Source: Bacteroidales bacterium
Lineage (GTDB): Bacteria; Bacteroidota; Bacteroidia; Bacteroidales; F082
Length of the DNA stretch: 64,000 bases
Reading direction: 5' to 3'
NCBI GenBank assembly: GCA_017645275.1
Contig: JAGCPH010000011.1
Span: 60,308-124,307 of the forward strand
The translations under genes were made by a program, and so were the position numbers. The first letter of the stretch is position 1, and every line of letters begins with the position of its first letter. Shown in pieces: positions 8,111 through 19,791 of the stretch. The notes under the pieces were generated by a model, which did not search any database, was not told the origin of the DNA, and saw nothing but the letters and a program-made list of their open reading frames with translations.

Positions 8111-11100
8111 ATGACAGGCGACAGAAAAATACTTATCCTAACAATATTATTTTTATTCGTAAGTCTCTCATTATCAGCGCAGAAGCGATGGGAGAACTAC
8201 GAGCCGGAACAGGTATTCCAAGAGGCAAAACTGCTGTTCGACAACCAAAACTACAGCTCGGCGGTGCAACTCTTCCACCAGTATCTCGACATGACCGAAG
8301 GTCAGAACACGCAGAAGACCGTCGAGGCGAAGTTTTATGAGGCAGCATGCTCGTCGTATATGGGTGCTGGCGAACAACAGCTCATGCTATTCTCAAAAGA
8401 AAATCCCACCAGCACTTTCGCTGTCAAGGCCGACTTCATGTATGCCAACATGATGTTCAACAACAGAAAGTACCGCGACGCTGTGAAGAAATACGAAGCC
8501 GTTGACGATGAATGTCTTACGAGTGATGAGAAAGCAGAGTATTATTTCAAAAAAGGCCTTTCATATTACCAGACAGGCTCCATTGACAAGGCTGAACCTC
8601 TGTTTTACAAGGCTGCATTTCTGGACAGCCCTTACAAAGACGACGCACGCTACTACTACGCTCATATTCAATACATTAACAAGAAATATGAGGATGCCAT
8701 TTATAATTTCAAAAAGATTGAAAACTCGCCGAAATATAAAGACGTGGTGCCTGTTTATCTGATGCAGATCGAATATGTGAACGGCAACTATGCTGGAGTG
8801 ACACGCGACGCTGACGCCATCCTCAACAATGCCGAGAAATCACGCAAAGTGGAGTTGGCATTGATAATAGCGGAGTCGTGGTACGAGCAGAAAGACTACG
8901 CCAAGGCCCTCGACTACTACAACGTGGCACGTGCCAACACACGCAAGGCATTCCCTCGCGAGGTGGAGTTCCAGATGGGCTACTGCAAGATGAAAACCAA
9001 CGATTTTGAGGGCGCCATCACCAATTTCCAGAACGCCACGAAAAAAATCAACAACGACGAACTGGCGCAGTACGCCTCTTATTACATGGCGCAGTGCTAT
9101 CTGAAGACAGGCCAGGACAAATTCGCACGCAACGCCTATCTGACGGCATATAAGGCTGATTTCGACCATGAGATGAGCGAAGACGCCTTGTTTAACTATG
9201 CAAGACTGAGTTTCATCAGCGGCGTCGACCCGTTCAACGAGGCAGTGGCGCAACTCGAGGATTACATGGATAGAAACCCATACTCGCCACGTATCGAGGA
9301 GGCCCGCCTGATGGTGATACACCTCTACCTCAACAACAAAGAGTACAGCAAGGCTATCCGTGCATTGGAGCGTTATCCAGAGCTTAATGACGAGATGCAG
9401 GCCATCTACGCACGCTTGACATACGACCTCGGCATTCAAAATTATAACGCCACCGATTACGACAGCGCTATAACATATCTCACAAAGACCGTTAACAATA
9501 GAATGACGCCGTCGATGGTGAAAGCCGACGCCTTGTACTGGCTTGCAGACAGCTATATGCAGAAGAAAGACAACGCCAATGCAGAGAAGCATTACACTGC
9601 GTTTATGAAGCTTGAAGGTGCCGGACAGTCAGACTTGCTGCCGATAGCCTATTACAACCTTGGATATATCGCATACGCAAAAGGCAATTTCCCTAACGCC
9701 ATCAAAAACTTCAACTATTTCATCAATATGGCGAAGGGCGACAAGGAATACGAGTCGGATGCCTGGATGCGCGTGGGCGACTGCTACTTCATGGACCGCA
9801 GCTACCAGAAAGCCATCACTGCATACAGCAACGCAATGAAACTCGACAAAACCAACGCTGACTACGCCTTATTCCAGCAAGGTATGGGCTATGGCGCGCT
9901 GGGCGACATGAACAAGAAGGTAGCCAGCATGGACGAGCTTACAAAAAAACACACCACATCGTCGTTCTACGACAGGGCTCTGTATGAGAAAGGCATGGCT
10001 TATATGAGCACTAACGACCCGCGCTCGGCCATCGCGGCATTCAGAAGGCTGGTGAACGACCGTCCGCGCTCGGCATATGCACGTCAGGGACTGATGAAGA
10101 TAGGAATGCTGTATTACAATGACAATCAATATGATAACGCTTTGGCTTCGCTGAAACAAGTTATCAAAGACTACCCGAACACTGAGGAGTCGCGTGAGGC
10201 GTTGAATATCATCCGCAACATCTACATGGAGCAGAACAAGACTGGCGAGTTCTATGCTTTCGCCAACAGCGCGGGCATACAGACCAGCGTAACCGAACAA
10301 GACTCAGTGTCGTTTGCGACGGCGGAGAACTTCTTCCAGCAGGGCAAATATCAGGACGCTCTCAACGCCTCCGAGCAATACATCAGGCAGTTCCCGAATG
10401 GAGCTTATCTGTTGAAAATCAATTACTACGGATGTACATCGTTGGAGAAACTGGGCAGAGCTAACGAAACCAAGCCATATTTGGAATATATCGTAACACA
10501 GCCCGACAACGACTATACCGACAACGCTTTGCTGAAGCTGGCAGGCATGGAAAAAGCCGCCGAGAACTACCAAAAAGCCGCAGAATATTATCAGAGATTG
10601 ATACAAATCACTGAAAATCAGAAGGTTAAGGCGCAGGCGATGGAGGGTCTGATGATTTGCCAGTATAAACTTGGGGAGTATGACGCCACAATTGAAACTG
10701 GTAAAGCGCTTGCAGCGATACCAAATCTGCAGCAAAACAAGAAAAACCTGGTGAACTACTACGTGGGTAAGTCGATGTACAAGAAAGGCGACTACCGGAC
10801 GGCTTTGGGCAAACTCGATGCATGCTCGAAGAAAGAACGTAGCGAGATGGGTGCCGACGCCGCCTATCATGTGGTGCTTTGCAACTGGAAGCTTAACAAT
10901 CTCGACGAAGCTGAGGAGAGCGTGTTTTACATCTCCGACAACTTCAGCAACTACAGCTATTACGTGGCGATGTCGTTTGTGACGCTGGCCGACGTCTACG
11001 TAGCAAAGGGCAACGTGTTCCAGGCCAAAGAGACGCTCAAGAGTGTTGTCGACAACTATCCGAGTGGTGAGCCGAAGGAGCTGGCACAACGCAAGCTGAC

Positions 11101-11146
11101 CGAAATCGAGAATAACGAATCAAACTATGAGGAGGACGCGGAATGA
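8111..11146 (+). CDS. Large tetratricopeptide-repeat protein, periplasmic
   Basis: 1011-aa exported TPR protein. I chose the ATG at 8111 over the in-frame TTG at 8102, because it directly begins a short charged N-terminus and hydrophobic signal segment ending LSLSAQ. Almost the whole remaining chain is degenerate TPR helices (repeats such as YYFKKGLSYYQTGSIDKAEP and ALYWLADSYMQKKDNANAEK). The final part is rich in acidic residues. TPR arrays are protein-binding scaffolds; nothing here shows an enzyme. The stop overlaps the start of the following barrel gene (ATGA), so the two are probably co-translated and may work together at the outer membrane. The partner and process are unknown. Confidence 0.85.
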   Translation: MTGDRKILILTILFLFVSLSLSAQKRWENYEPEQVFQEAKLLFDNQNYSSAVQLFHQYLDMTEGQNTQKTVEAKFYEAACSSYMGAGEQQLMLFSKENPTSTFAVKADFMYANMMFNNRKYRDAVKKYEAVDDECLTSDEKAEYYFKKGLSYYQTGSIDKAEPLFYKAAFLDSPYKDDARYYYAHIQYINKKYEDAIYNFKKIENSPKYKDVVPVYLMQIEYVNGNYAGVTRDADAILNNAEKSRKVELALIIAESWYEQKDYAKALDYYNVARANTRKAFPREVEFQMGYCKMKTNDFEGAITNFQNATKKINNDELAQYASYYMAQCYLKTGQDKFARNAYLTAYKADFDHEMSEDALFNYARLSFISGVDPFNEAVAQLEDYMDRNPYSPRIEEARLMVIHLYLNNKEYSKAIRALERYPELNDEMQAIYARLTYDLGIQNYNATDYDSAITYLTKTVNNRMTPSMVKADALYWLADSYMQKKDNANAEKHYTAFMKLEGAGQSDLLPIAYYNLGYIAYAKGNFPNAIKNFNYFINMAKGDKEYESDAWMRVGDCYFMDRSYQKAITAYSNAMKLDKTNADYALFQQGMGYGALGDMNKKVASMDELTKKHTTSSFYDRALYEKGMAYMSTNDPRSAIAAFRRLVNDRPRSAYARQGLMKIGMLYYNDNQYDNALASLKQVIKDYPNTEESREALNIIRNIYMEQNKTGEFYAFANSAGIQTSVTEQDSVSFATAENFFQQGKYQDALNASEQYIRQFPNGAYLLKINYYGCTSLEKLGRANETKPYLEYIVTQPDNDYTDNALLKLAGMEKAAENYQKAAEYYQRLIQITENQKVKAQAMEGLMICQYKLGEYDATIETGKALAAIPNLQQNKKNLVNYYVGKSMYKKGDYRTALGKLDACSKKERSEMGADAAYHVVLCNWKLNNLDEAEESVFYISDNFSNYSYYVAMSFVTLADVYVAKGNVFQAKETLKSVVDNYPSGEPKELAQRKLTEIENNESNYEEDAE

Positions 11147-12804
11147 AGAATAAATCGTTGATAATCAGTATATTGTTCGTTTTTGTAAGTGTCATTGCAA
11201 ACGCTCAGGGGCATAATGAGCAGGTGACGGTGGAAGGAACTTACCGTCCACAGATAAAACGCTCGGAGCGCCTGCAGAAGACCCCGGAGACACCTGTCAA
11301 CGAGTTTAATATTCCGAACTACAAGGCTGAGACGCGCGATTTCAACTACAACTACAACATGGAGGTGGAGACAATGAGCGCCATCAACTACAAGGCGGAA
11401 TACGGAGTGGAGGAGAAGAGCAACTTCCTGAAAGCAGGTATCGGTACCCGACTCTCGCCGGTGTTCCTGTTCCGTCACTACGGCGACTTGTCGAACACCA
11501 TGAGCCTCGGTGTGGGCGTGAACCACTATTCGTCGTGGCTCGACATGAAAGACTATAAGAAGTCGTCGTTTATGAACAACGACTTTAACATCATGACTGT
11601 CAATAAGTTCAAGGGCGGACAGCTGCGTGCGTTCGGTGACTACAAATACGATATGTACCACCTGAGAGCTTACGATGACATCGAAAACCCAAACGGACGT
11701 AACATCCACTCGTTCAATCTGGGCGCTAAATGGCTCTCCAATGGCTCCAGCTACCGCGATTTCTACACTGAGTTTGGCGGCGACTACCGTGCCACATGGA
11801 TTCCGGGCGGCTTGACCGAGCATCAGGTCAACGCGCAGGCTTATATGGCGTATTCCGACAACTGGTTTGATTACAAGAACATAAACGACTTACAGACATT
11901 CGCGGCCAATGTCGACCTCAACTACAACAATGTTTTCCAGAACCAGTTGCTGGTGGCGTTGAACCCATATTTCATGATGAGCGGTGATTTTTACCACATA
12001 CATGCCGGTCTGCGTCTCGACTTCAAGACAGGTGACAATATTGGCATCTATCCTGATGTGCTTGGTAGCGTGTTTATGCTCGATAATATGCTTGAGTTTT
12101 ACGCCAAGTTCGGCGGTCGCTCGAAGATCAACACCTTTGCCGATATCGTGGCCGAAAACCCGTTTGTGACGACAAATTTCACCAACTTCAGTGAGTTTGG
12201 CTACGAGAAGACCAAGTTCGACTTCCAGGCAGGTGTCAAAGCCAAGGTTCTCAATAACTTGGACGCTCATGTGGGAGTGCGTTTCCGCAATATCAAAAAC
12301 AGCGTTTTCTTCGTTCCTGACACTGATTTTTATGCCATCTACGACGAGGACGCGACGGTATACCATCTGCAGGCGTTCGACATAGTGTTTGAAGACTATA
12401 AAGTGGTGAACGTGCTTGCCGACGTGCATTGGAAAGCCATGGAAAAACTCGATATCGCGGCGGAACTGTCGGTCAACAGCTATACTCTTGTCGACAAAAC
12501 GGCGAAGGCATGGTACAAACCGTCGTTCACCATGACTTTGCGTGGCGATTACCGTCTCGACGAGACATGGAAATTCAACGCCTCGATGTTGCTTATGGGC
12601 AAACGCTGGGCTCTGAATCTCGACAATGTCGCCGACCAGCTTGATCCGGCCTTCGACTTCCAAGTCGGCGCCGACTATCAGATCATGGAAGACCTCGCGG
12701 CTTTCGCCGAAATACATAATCTTTTCCACGACAAATACCAACTTTATTACAACTATCCGAGCGTCGGATTTGAGATTTTTGTGGGTATAAAATACCGTTT
12801 CTAA
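11143..12804 (+). CDS. Outer-membrane beta-barrel protein, TonB-receptor-like
   Basis: 553 aa with a signal peptide (about 1-22, ending VIANAQ), then a short plug-like start (QVTVEGTYRPQI) and a long run of alternating aromatic/polar strands ending in a C-terminal aromatic residue (FVGIKYRF), as in outer-membrane barrels. It is shorter than a typical TonB-dependent receptor, and I see no complete plug domain or clear TonB box, so receptor function is uncertain. It starts inside the stop codon of the TPR gene (4-nt overlap) and is followed by a weak hairpin and the gyrB promoter. It could be a dedicated channel or an assembly partner for the TPR protein; that is inference from coupling only. 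Confidence 0.75.
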   Translation: MKNKSLIISILFVFVSVIANAQGHNEQVTVEGTYRPQIKRSERLQKTPETPVNEFNIPNYKAETRDFNYNYNMEVETMSAINYKAEYGVEEKSNFLKAGIGTRLSPVFLFRHYGDLSNTMSLGVGVNHYSSWLDMKDYKKSSFMNNDFNIMTVNKFKGGQLRAFGDYKYDMYHLRAYDDIENPNGRNIHSFNLGAKWLSNGSSYRDFYTEFGGDYRATWIPGGLTEHQVNAQAYMAYSDNWFDYKNINDLQTFAANVDLNYNNVFQNQLLVALNPYFMMSGDFYHIHAGLRLDFKTGDNIGIYPDVLGSVFMLDNMLEFYAKFGGRSKINTFADIVAENPFVTTNFTNFSEFGYEKTKFDFQAGVKAKVLNNLDAHVGVRFRNIKNSVFFVPDTDFYAIYDEDATVYHLQAFDIVFEDYKVVNVLADVHWKAMEKLDIAAELSVNSYTLVDKTAKAWYKPSFTMTLRGDYRLDETWKFNASMLLMGKRWALNLDNVADQLDPAFDFQVGADYQIMEDLAAFAEIHNLFHDKYQLYYNYPSVGFEIFVGIKYRF

Positions 12805-12816
12805 ATCGAGCAAAAC

Positions 12817-12837
12817 TTTTAGCAAAAAAAGCTAAAA
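12817..12837 (+). terminator. Weak terminator-like hairpin after the barrel gene
   Basis: TTTTAGC and GCTAAAA flank a 7-nt A loop, 13 nt after the stop; a T run follows about 9 nt further on. The stem is short and AT-rich. Confidence 0.4.
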
Positions 12838-12854
12838 ATCTGTCATTTTTTTCA

Positions 12855-12884
12855 TTGTTATTTCAAAGAAATTTCTTATCTTTG
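12855..12884 (+). promoter_or_regulatory. Promoter of gyrB (possibly of gyrB and the V-ATPase genes)
   Basis: TTG (12855-12857) and TATCTTTG (12877-12884) are 19 nt apart, a good match to the Bacteroidota -33/-7 promoter. It lies 47 nt before the gyrB ATG. Confidence 0.7.
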
Positions 12885-12910
12885 CAAGGTTTATTTGAAA
12901 TAATAATTAA

Positions 12911-14884
<1,974 letters not shown>

Positions 14885-14896
14885 AATTTTACATTT

Positions 14897-15508
14897 ATGG
14901 ATAACAAACTTGATATTTTAACAAAGAAAATCTACGAACAGGGTGTCGAGAAAGCCAATCATGACTCCGTGGAAATCGTGGAAAACGCCAAGAAAGAGGC
15001 TGAGAAGATTCTCGCTGACGCCAAATCTGAGGCTGAACGTATTGTAAATCAAGCGAATAAAGAAGCTGAAGAGCTCAAGACAAAGGTCAACGCTGACGTG
15101 AAGATGGCTGCCACACAGAGTATCGCCGTCACCAAGCAGGAGATTGAGAAGATGGTGGTGACAAGCGCTGCCGAGCAAGGTGTGAAGGCCGCTATGACAT
15201 CGGCTGACTTCGTGAAAGAGCTGATAAAAGATATCGTCAAGGCGTTCAACCCTGAAAACGCATCACCAGTGGCACTCGACCTGATCCTACCTGAGGCGAT
15301 GAAGGCTGAACTCGAGCCTTTCGTGAAAAACGAGATTAGCAAGGCATTCAAAAACGAGGTCAATGTGAGCTTCAACAAGAAGATCGGCGGCGGCTTCAAG
15401 GTGGCTCCAAAGGACGGTGGCTATGTGCTGCAATTTACCGACGAGGAGTTTAACCAGCTGATTTCCAACTATTTGCGTCCTGCGACGAAGAAAATTCTGT
15501 TCGGCTAA
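14897..15508 (+). CDS. atpE: V-type ATPase subunit E (peripheral stalk)
   Basis: 203-aa peripheral-stalk subunit that links the catalytic A3B3 head to the membrane part. The N-terminal half is a long charged helix rich in Ala, Glu and Lys (about 20-80, for example ENAKKEAEKILADAKSEAER), as in V/A-type E subunits; the C-terminal half is the globular domain that binds the head. It is the first gene of the V-ATPase cluster and its TAA overlaps the next ATG by one base. No separate G/H stalk subunit gene is visible in the cluster. Confidence 0.88.
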   Translation: MDNKLDILTKKIYEQGVEKANHDSVEIVENAKKEAEKILADAKSEAERIVNQANKEAEELKTKVNADVKMAATQSIAVTKQEIEKMVVTSAAEQGVKAAMTSADFVKELIKDIVKAFNPENASPVALDLILPEAMKAELEPFVKNEISKAFKNEVNVSFNKKIGGGFKVAPKDGGYVLQFTDEEFNQLISNYLRPATKKILFG

Positions 15509-16101
15509 TGGATAACTACGTTTATATCGTTGCCAGTCTGCCTGATATAGCGGTGAGTTACGAAGGCGCGTCTTTCGACTACGCGGCTGTCAAGGAGAGT
15601 ATTGTCGAGCTTCTTTCAGAAAAAGACCAGAAATTGGTCGAGCTTTTTGAGGAAGGCTTCGACGAGAACACCCTTGGCGCTGAGTTTTACAAGAAGGCCG
15701 CCGAGAGCAAGAACCGTTTCATCCGCGAGTATTTCGACTTTGACGGCAGGCTGCGTAACATGAAGGTCGCTTATCTGGCCAAACGTCTCGACAAAAAAGG
15801 CGACGCTTACCTTGTCGACATGCCGGAAGCCGATTTCGAGGAGGAGAGTCAGATTAAGGATATCCTCGCCAACGACGACTTCGTGCTTCGCGAGCAGAAG
15901 ATGGACGAGCTGAAGTGGGAGAAGGCAAGCGACATCGCACGAATGGATTACTTTAACATGAACGCCATCCTAGCATTTTTAGTTAAAGCTAAGACAGTCC
16001 AGCGTTGGGCTGAGCTTGACAAGGCGAAAGGCGAGGAGATGTTCAGAAAACTCGTGAAAGAGGTTCGTGGAACTTTTGAAGGAATAAAAAATAATGCATG
16101 A
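15508..16101 (+). CDS. DUF2764 family protein of the V-ATPase operon
   Basis: 197 aa, starting MDNYVYIVASLPDIAVSYE, the pattern of DUF2764 proteins. These occur between subunits E and A in V-ATPase operons of Bacteroidota, Chlamydiae and Borrelia. No enzyme motif is visible; the protein is mostly helical and charged, and soluble. The cluster has no recognisable gene for the central-stalk connector subunit C or for F. I infer that DUF2764 may fill the C position, since it is always embedded in these operons; this is not shown by sequence similarity. It overlaps both neighbours (1 and 4 nt), so it is translated as part of the complex. Confidence 0.85.
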   Translation: MDNYVYIVASLPDIAVSYEGASFDYAAVKESIVELLSEKDQKLVELFEEGFDENTLGAEFYKKAAESKNRFIREYFDFDGRLRNMKVAYLAKRLDKKGDAYLVDMPEADFEEESQIKDILANDDFVLREQKMDELKWEKASDIARMDYFNMNAILAFLVKAKTVQRWAELDKAKGEEMFRKLVKEVRGTFEGIKNNA

Positions 16102-17855
16102 AATATATGAAAACTAAAGGAAAAGTTACAGGTATCATCTCCAACTTGGTGACCGTCGAGGTGGACGGCCCGGTGGCACAGAATGAGATCTGCTTCATCG
16201 ACTTGGCGGGTGTCAAGCTGATGGCGGAGGTCATCAAGGTGAACGGGAACAAGGCCTCGGTGCAGGTGTTTGAGAGCACCCGTGGTATGCAGATCGGCGA
16301 CAAGGTGGAGTTCCAGGGCTACATGCTTGAAGTGACCCTCGGACCTGGTCTGCTTTCGAGCAATTTCGACGGCTTGCAGAACAACCTCGCCACCATGGAA
16401 GACGTCTTCCTGAAACGTGGCGAATACACCAAGCCATTGGACGAGAACAAGTTATGGGACTTCACACCGATAGCCAAGGCGGGCGACCAGGTGATTGCTG
16501 CCGACTGGCTCGGCGAGGTGAAAGAAGGCTGGTTGCCTCATAAAATCATGGTGCCGTTCTCATTTGAGGGCACTTACAACGTGAAAAAAGTGGCTGAAGC
16601 CGGACAATATAAGATCAACGACACCATTGCGGTGCTTACCAACGCCGACGGTGAGGACGTCAACGTCACCATGGTGCAGAAATGGCCGGTGAAGGTCGCT
16701 ATAGGCGGATACGTCGAGAAACCGCGTCCTTTCAAGGTGATGGAGACAGGCGTTCGTACCATCGACACACTCAACCCTATCGCGGAAGGCGGCACGGGCT
16801 TCATCCCGGGACCTTTCGGATGCGGCAAGACGGTGCTTCAGCACGCCTTGGCAGAACAAGCCGACGCCGATGTCATCATCATGGCGGCATGCGGCGAGCG
16901 TGCTAACGAGGTGGTGGAGATCTTTACCGAATTCCCTGAATTGAAAGATAAACATACTGGCCGCAGCCTGATGGAACGAACCATCATCATCTGCAACACT
17001 TCTAACATGCCGGTGGCAGCCCGTGAGGCTTCAGTGTACACCGCCATGACCCTCGGCGAATACTACCGCGCCATGGGAATGAAGGTGTTGCTCCTCGCTG
17101 ACTCCACTTCACGTTGGGCACAGGCACTGCGTGAGATGAGTAACCGTCTGGAAGAGCTGCCAGGTCAGGATGGCTTCCCAGTCGACCTCTCGGCAATCAT
17201 CTCAAGTTTCTATGCGAGAGCAGGTTACGTGAAACTCAACAACGGTCAGTCGGGCTCAATCACCTTCATCGGAACGGTGTCGCCTGCTGGCGGTAACCTG
17301 AAAGAGCCTGTCACCGAGTCGACGAAGAAGGCGGCACGTTGCTTCTACGGACTTTCGCAGAACCGCGCCGACAAGAAACGTTATCCGGCTGTCGACCCTG
17401 TCGATTCATATTCGAAATATCTTGAATATCCAGAGATCATTGAGTATCTTGATAACAAAATCGAAAAAGGATGGGTCGACAAAGTCACCAAGACGAAATA
17501 CATCATCCGTAAGGGTAAAGACGCTTACGAGCAGATCAACATCTTGGGCGACGACGGCGTGCCGATGTCATACCATGAGCAGTACCATAAGTCGGAACTC
17601 GTTGATTTTGTGATACTTCAGCAGGATGCTTTCGATGAGATCGACGGCTGCTGCCCATTGGAAAGACAGAAATTTATGCTTGATTTGATTTTGGAAATCT
17701 GCGACCGCAGCTTTAAGTTCGACAACTTCGAGGAGTGCGCCACGTATTTCAAGGGCTTGATTAACATCTGCCGTCAGATGAACTACTCGGAATACAAATC
17801 AGAGCAATTTGAAAAATATCTTGGACAGTTAAAGGAGGAACTTAAACATGAGTGA
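16098..17855 (+). CDS. atpA: V-type ATPase catalytic subunit A
   Basis: 585-aa catalytic subunit that hydrolyses or synthesises ATP in the V1/A1 head. The Walker A loop GPFGCGKT is at 238-245, with the catalytic glutamate region CGERANEV and the AAREASVYT and SSFYARAGYVKL segments typical of A subunits. The A-specific non-homologous insert lies between about residues 110 and 200 (TPIAKAGDQVIAADWLGEV). The ATG at 16098 overlaps the previous TGA (ATGA); a second in-frame ATG at 16107 is also possible. Near the end of this gene AAAGGAGG (17831-17838) provides a strong Shine-Dalgarno for subunit B, which is unusual in this genome. Confidence 0.97.
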   Translation: MKYMKTKGKVTGIISNLVTVEVDGPVAQNEICFIDLAGVKLMAEVIKVNGNKASVQVFESTRGMQIGDKVEFQGYMLEVTLGPGLLSSNFDGLQNNLATMEDVFLKRGEYTKPLDENKLWDFTPIAKAGDQVIAADWLGEVKEGWLPHKIMVPFSFEGTYNVKKVAEAGQYKINDTIAVLTNADGEDVNVTMVQKWPVKVAIGGYVEKPRPFKVMETGVRTIDTLNPIAEGGTGFIPGPFGCGKTVLQHALAEQADADVIIMAACGERANEVVEIFTEFPELKDKHTGRSLMERTIIICNTSNMPVAAREASVYTAMTLGEYYRAMGMKVLLLADSTSRWAQALREMSNRLEELPGQDGFPVDLSAIISSFYARAGYVKLNNGQSGSITFIGTVSPAGGNLKEPVTESTKKAARCFYGLSQNRADKKRYPAVDPVDSYSKYLEYPEIIEYLDNKIEKGWVDKVTKTKYIIRKGKDAYEQINILGDDGVPMSYHEQYHKSELVDFVILQQDAFDEIDGCCPLERQKFMLDLILEICDRSFKFDNFEECATYFKGLINICRQMNYSEYKSEQFEKYLGQLKEELKHE

Positions 17856-19170
17856 GAAAGCCTTTCAACGCATATATACTAAGCTGACCGCCATCACCAA
17901 GGCGACTGTAACCCTTGAGGCTCAAGGTGTTATGAACGACGAGATGGCTCTCGTGGCAGGTCGTCTGGCACAGGTCGTGAAGATTAAAGATAAGAGCGTG
18001 ACGCTGCAAGTTTTCGGCGGCACCGAGGATATCCCTACCAACGCTGAGGTGACTTTCTTCGGCGAACCACCGTCATTGAATGTTAGCGACGACCTCGCGG
18101 GACGTTTCTTCAACGCTTACGGCGAGCCTATCGACGGCGGTCCGGCAGTGGAAGGCGAGAAACGCCAGATCGGCGGTCCTTCCGTGAACCCATACAAACG
18201 TCGTATGCCTTCAGAACTGATTCCAACAGGTATCGCGGGCATCGACTTGAACAACACCTTGGTTTCAGGCCAAAAGATCCCGTTCTTCGCCGACCCTGAC
18301 CAGCCTTACAACAGCGTGATGAGCATGGTGGCCCTTCGTGCCGATGTAGACAAGATCATCCTCGGCGGCATGGGTCTGTCGAACGACGACTACTTGTTCT
18401 TTAAACACGAGTTTGAGAGCGCAGGCGCCTTGCATAAGATCATCAGCTTCGTGAACACCACCGACCAGCCGCCTGTCGAGCGTCTGCTTATCCCTGATAT
18501 GGCACTAACCGCCGCTGAGTATTTCGCTGTCGATAAAAACGAGAAAGTCCTTGTGCTTCTTACAGATATGACGCTTTACGCCGACGCCCTGAGTATCGTG
18601 TCGAACCGTATGGACCAGATCCCTTCGAAGGATTCAATGCCAGGTTCGCTTTATTCAGATTTGGCTAAGATCTACGAGAAGGCGGTGCAGCTTCCTTCGG
18701 GCGGCTCCATCACCATCATCGCAGTGACGACGTTGAACGACGGCGATATCACACACGCTATCCCGGATAACACAGGTTACATCACTGAGGGACAGCTCTT
18801 CCTCCGTGCTGATGCCGATTCCGGCAAGGTCATCGTCGACCCGTTCCGCTCGCTGTCACGTCTGAAACAGCATGTGCAGAACAAGAAGACCCGTGAGGAC
18901 CACAGCGCGGTGATGAACGCCTCGGTGCGTCTGTATGCCGACGCTTCAAACGCCAAGACGAAGCTCGAAAACGGTTTCGACTTGAGCGACTACGACCACC
19001 GCTGCCTCGACTACGCCAAGGAATACGCCACCCGACTGCTCGCCATCGACGTCAATATCTCGATCACCGAGATGCTCGACACCGCCTGGGAGCTCTTCGG
19101 CAAGTATTTCACCAAGGCCGAGACAGGTCTGAAGGAGAGTTTGATTCAGAAATATTGGAAAGAAAAATAA
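17848..19170 (+). CDS. atpB: V-type ATPase regulatory subunit B
   Basis: 440-aa non-catalytic nucleotide-binding subunit that alternates with A in the A3B3 ring. It resembles A but, as expected, lacks the Walker A loop; the equivalent site reads LVSGQKIPFFADPDQP. Diagnostic segments include NPYKRRMPSELIPTGIAGID, LLTDMTLYADALSIVSNRMD and PGSLYSDLAKIYEKA. It begins inside the last codons of subunit A (8-nt overlap), preceded by the GGAGG ribosome-binding site about 10 nt upstream. Confidence 0.97.
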   Translation: MSEKAFQRIYTKLTAITKATVTLEAQGVMNDEMALVAGRLAQVVKIKDKSVTLQVFGGTEDIPTNAEVTFFGEPPSLNVSDDLAGRFFNAYGEPIDGGPAVEGEKRQIGGPSVNPYKRRMPSELIPTGIAGIDLNNTLVSGQKIPFFADPDQPYNSVMSMVALRADVDKIILGGMGLSNDDYLFFKHEFESAGALHKIISFVNTTDQPPVERLLIPDMALTAAEYFAVDKNEKVLVLLTDMTLYADALSIVSNRMDQIPSKDSMPGSLYSDLAKIYEKAVQLPSGGSITIIAVTTLNDGDITHAIPDNTGYITEGQLFLRADADSGKVIVDPFRSLSRLKQHVQNKKTREDHSAVMNASVRLYADASNAKTKLENGFDLSDYDHRCLDYAKEYATRLLAIDVNISITEMLDTAWELFGKYFTKAETGLKESLIQKYWKEK

Positions 19171-19176
19171 TAAGTC

Positions 19177-19791
19177 ATGGCAATCAAGTTCCAATATAAC
19201 AAGACCTCGCTGAACGAGATGAACAAGCAGCTCAAGACGCGTACGAGGGCTCTTCCAACGCTGAAAAGCAAGGAGAGCGCGCTGCGTGTTGAGGTGAAAA
19301 AGGCGAAACAACGTTCGGAGAGCCTTGTTGAACAGTTAGAGGCCGAGCTCAAATCGTATGAGTACATGGCCCGCCTTTGGAATGAGTTTGAGCCAGGACT
19401 GATAACTGTGACTGATGTCAAGCTGAAGACAGTGAAGATCGCAGGTGTGCAGGTGCCCGCATTGGAAGAGGTGCTCTACGAGGTGAAAGACATCAACCTC
19501 TTCACCAAGCCGATGTGGTTTGCCGACGGCGTGCAGATCCTGAAAAACCTGGCGCAGCTGGGCATCGAGTCGGAGGTCTATACCGAGGTAAGCCGCGTGC
19601 TTGATTACCAGCGTAAGAAGACCACCCAAAAAGTCAACCTTTACGAAAAGGTACAGATTCCTGGCTATAACGAAGCCATACGTAAGATTAAGCGATATAT
19701 GGAAGACGCCGAAAATCTCGACAAAGCCTCCCAGAAAATCGTGAAAAACAAACACATCATGGAAGAAGAGGAGGCAGAGCATGGTAACTGA
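19177..19791 (+). CDS. atpD: V-type ATPase subunit D (central rotor shaft)
   Basis: 204-aa central-stalk subunit that rotates inside the A3B3 head. It starts with AIKFQYNKTSLNEMNKQL and is dominated by N- and C-terminal helices that would form the antiparallel coiled-coil shaft, with a less helical middle (about 75-125). The C-terminal KRYMEDAENLDKASQKIVKN matches the pattern of the family. It overlaps subunit I by 11 nt. Confidence 0.92.
   Translation: MAIKFQYNKTSLNEMNKQLKTRTRALPTLKSKESALRVEVKKAKQRSESLVEQLEAELKSYEYMARLWNEFEPGLITVTDVKLKTVKIAGVQVPALEEVLYEVKDINLFTKPMWFADGVQILKNLAQLGIESEVYTEVSRVLDYQRKKTTQKVNLYEKVQIPGYNEAIRKIKRYMEDAENLDKASQKIVKNKHIMEEEEAEHGN

Noticed and set aside
11890-12825. 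311-aa open frame on the minus strand
   Set aside because: Antisense to the outer-membrane barrel gene, which has a signal peptide, start coupling and barrel pattern.
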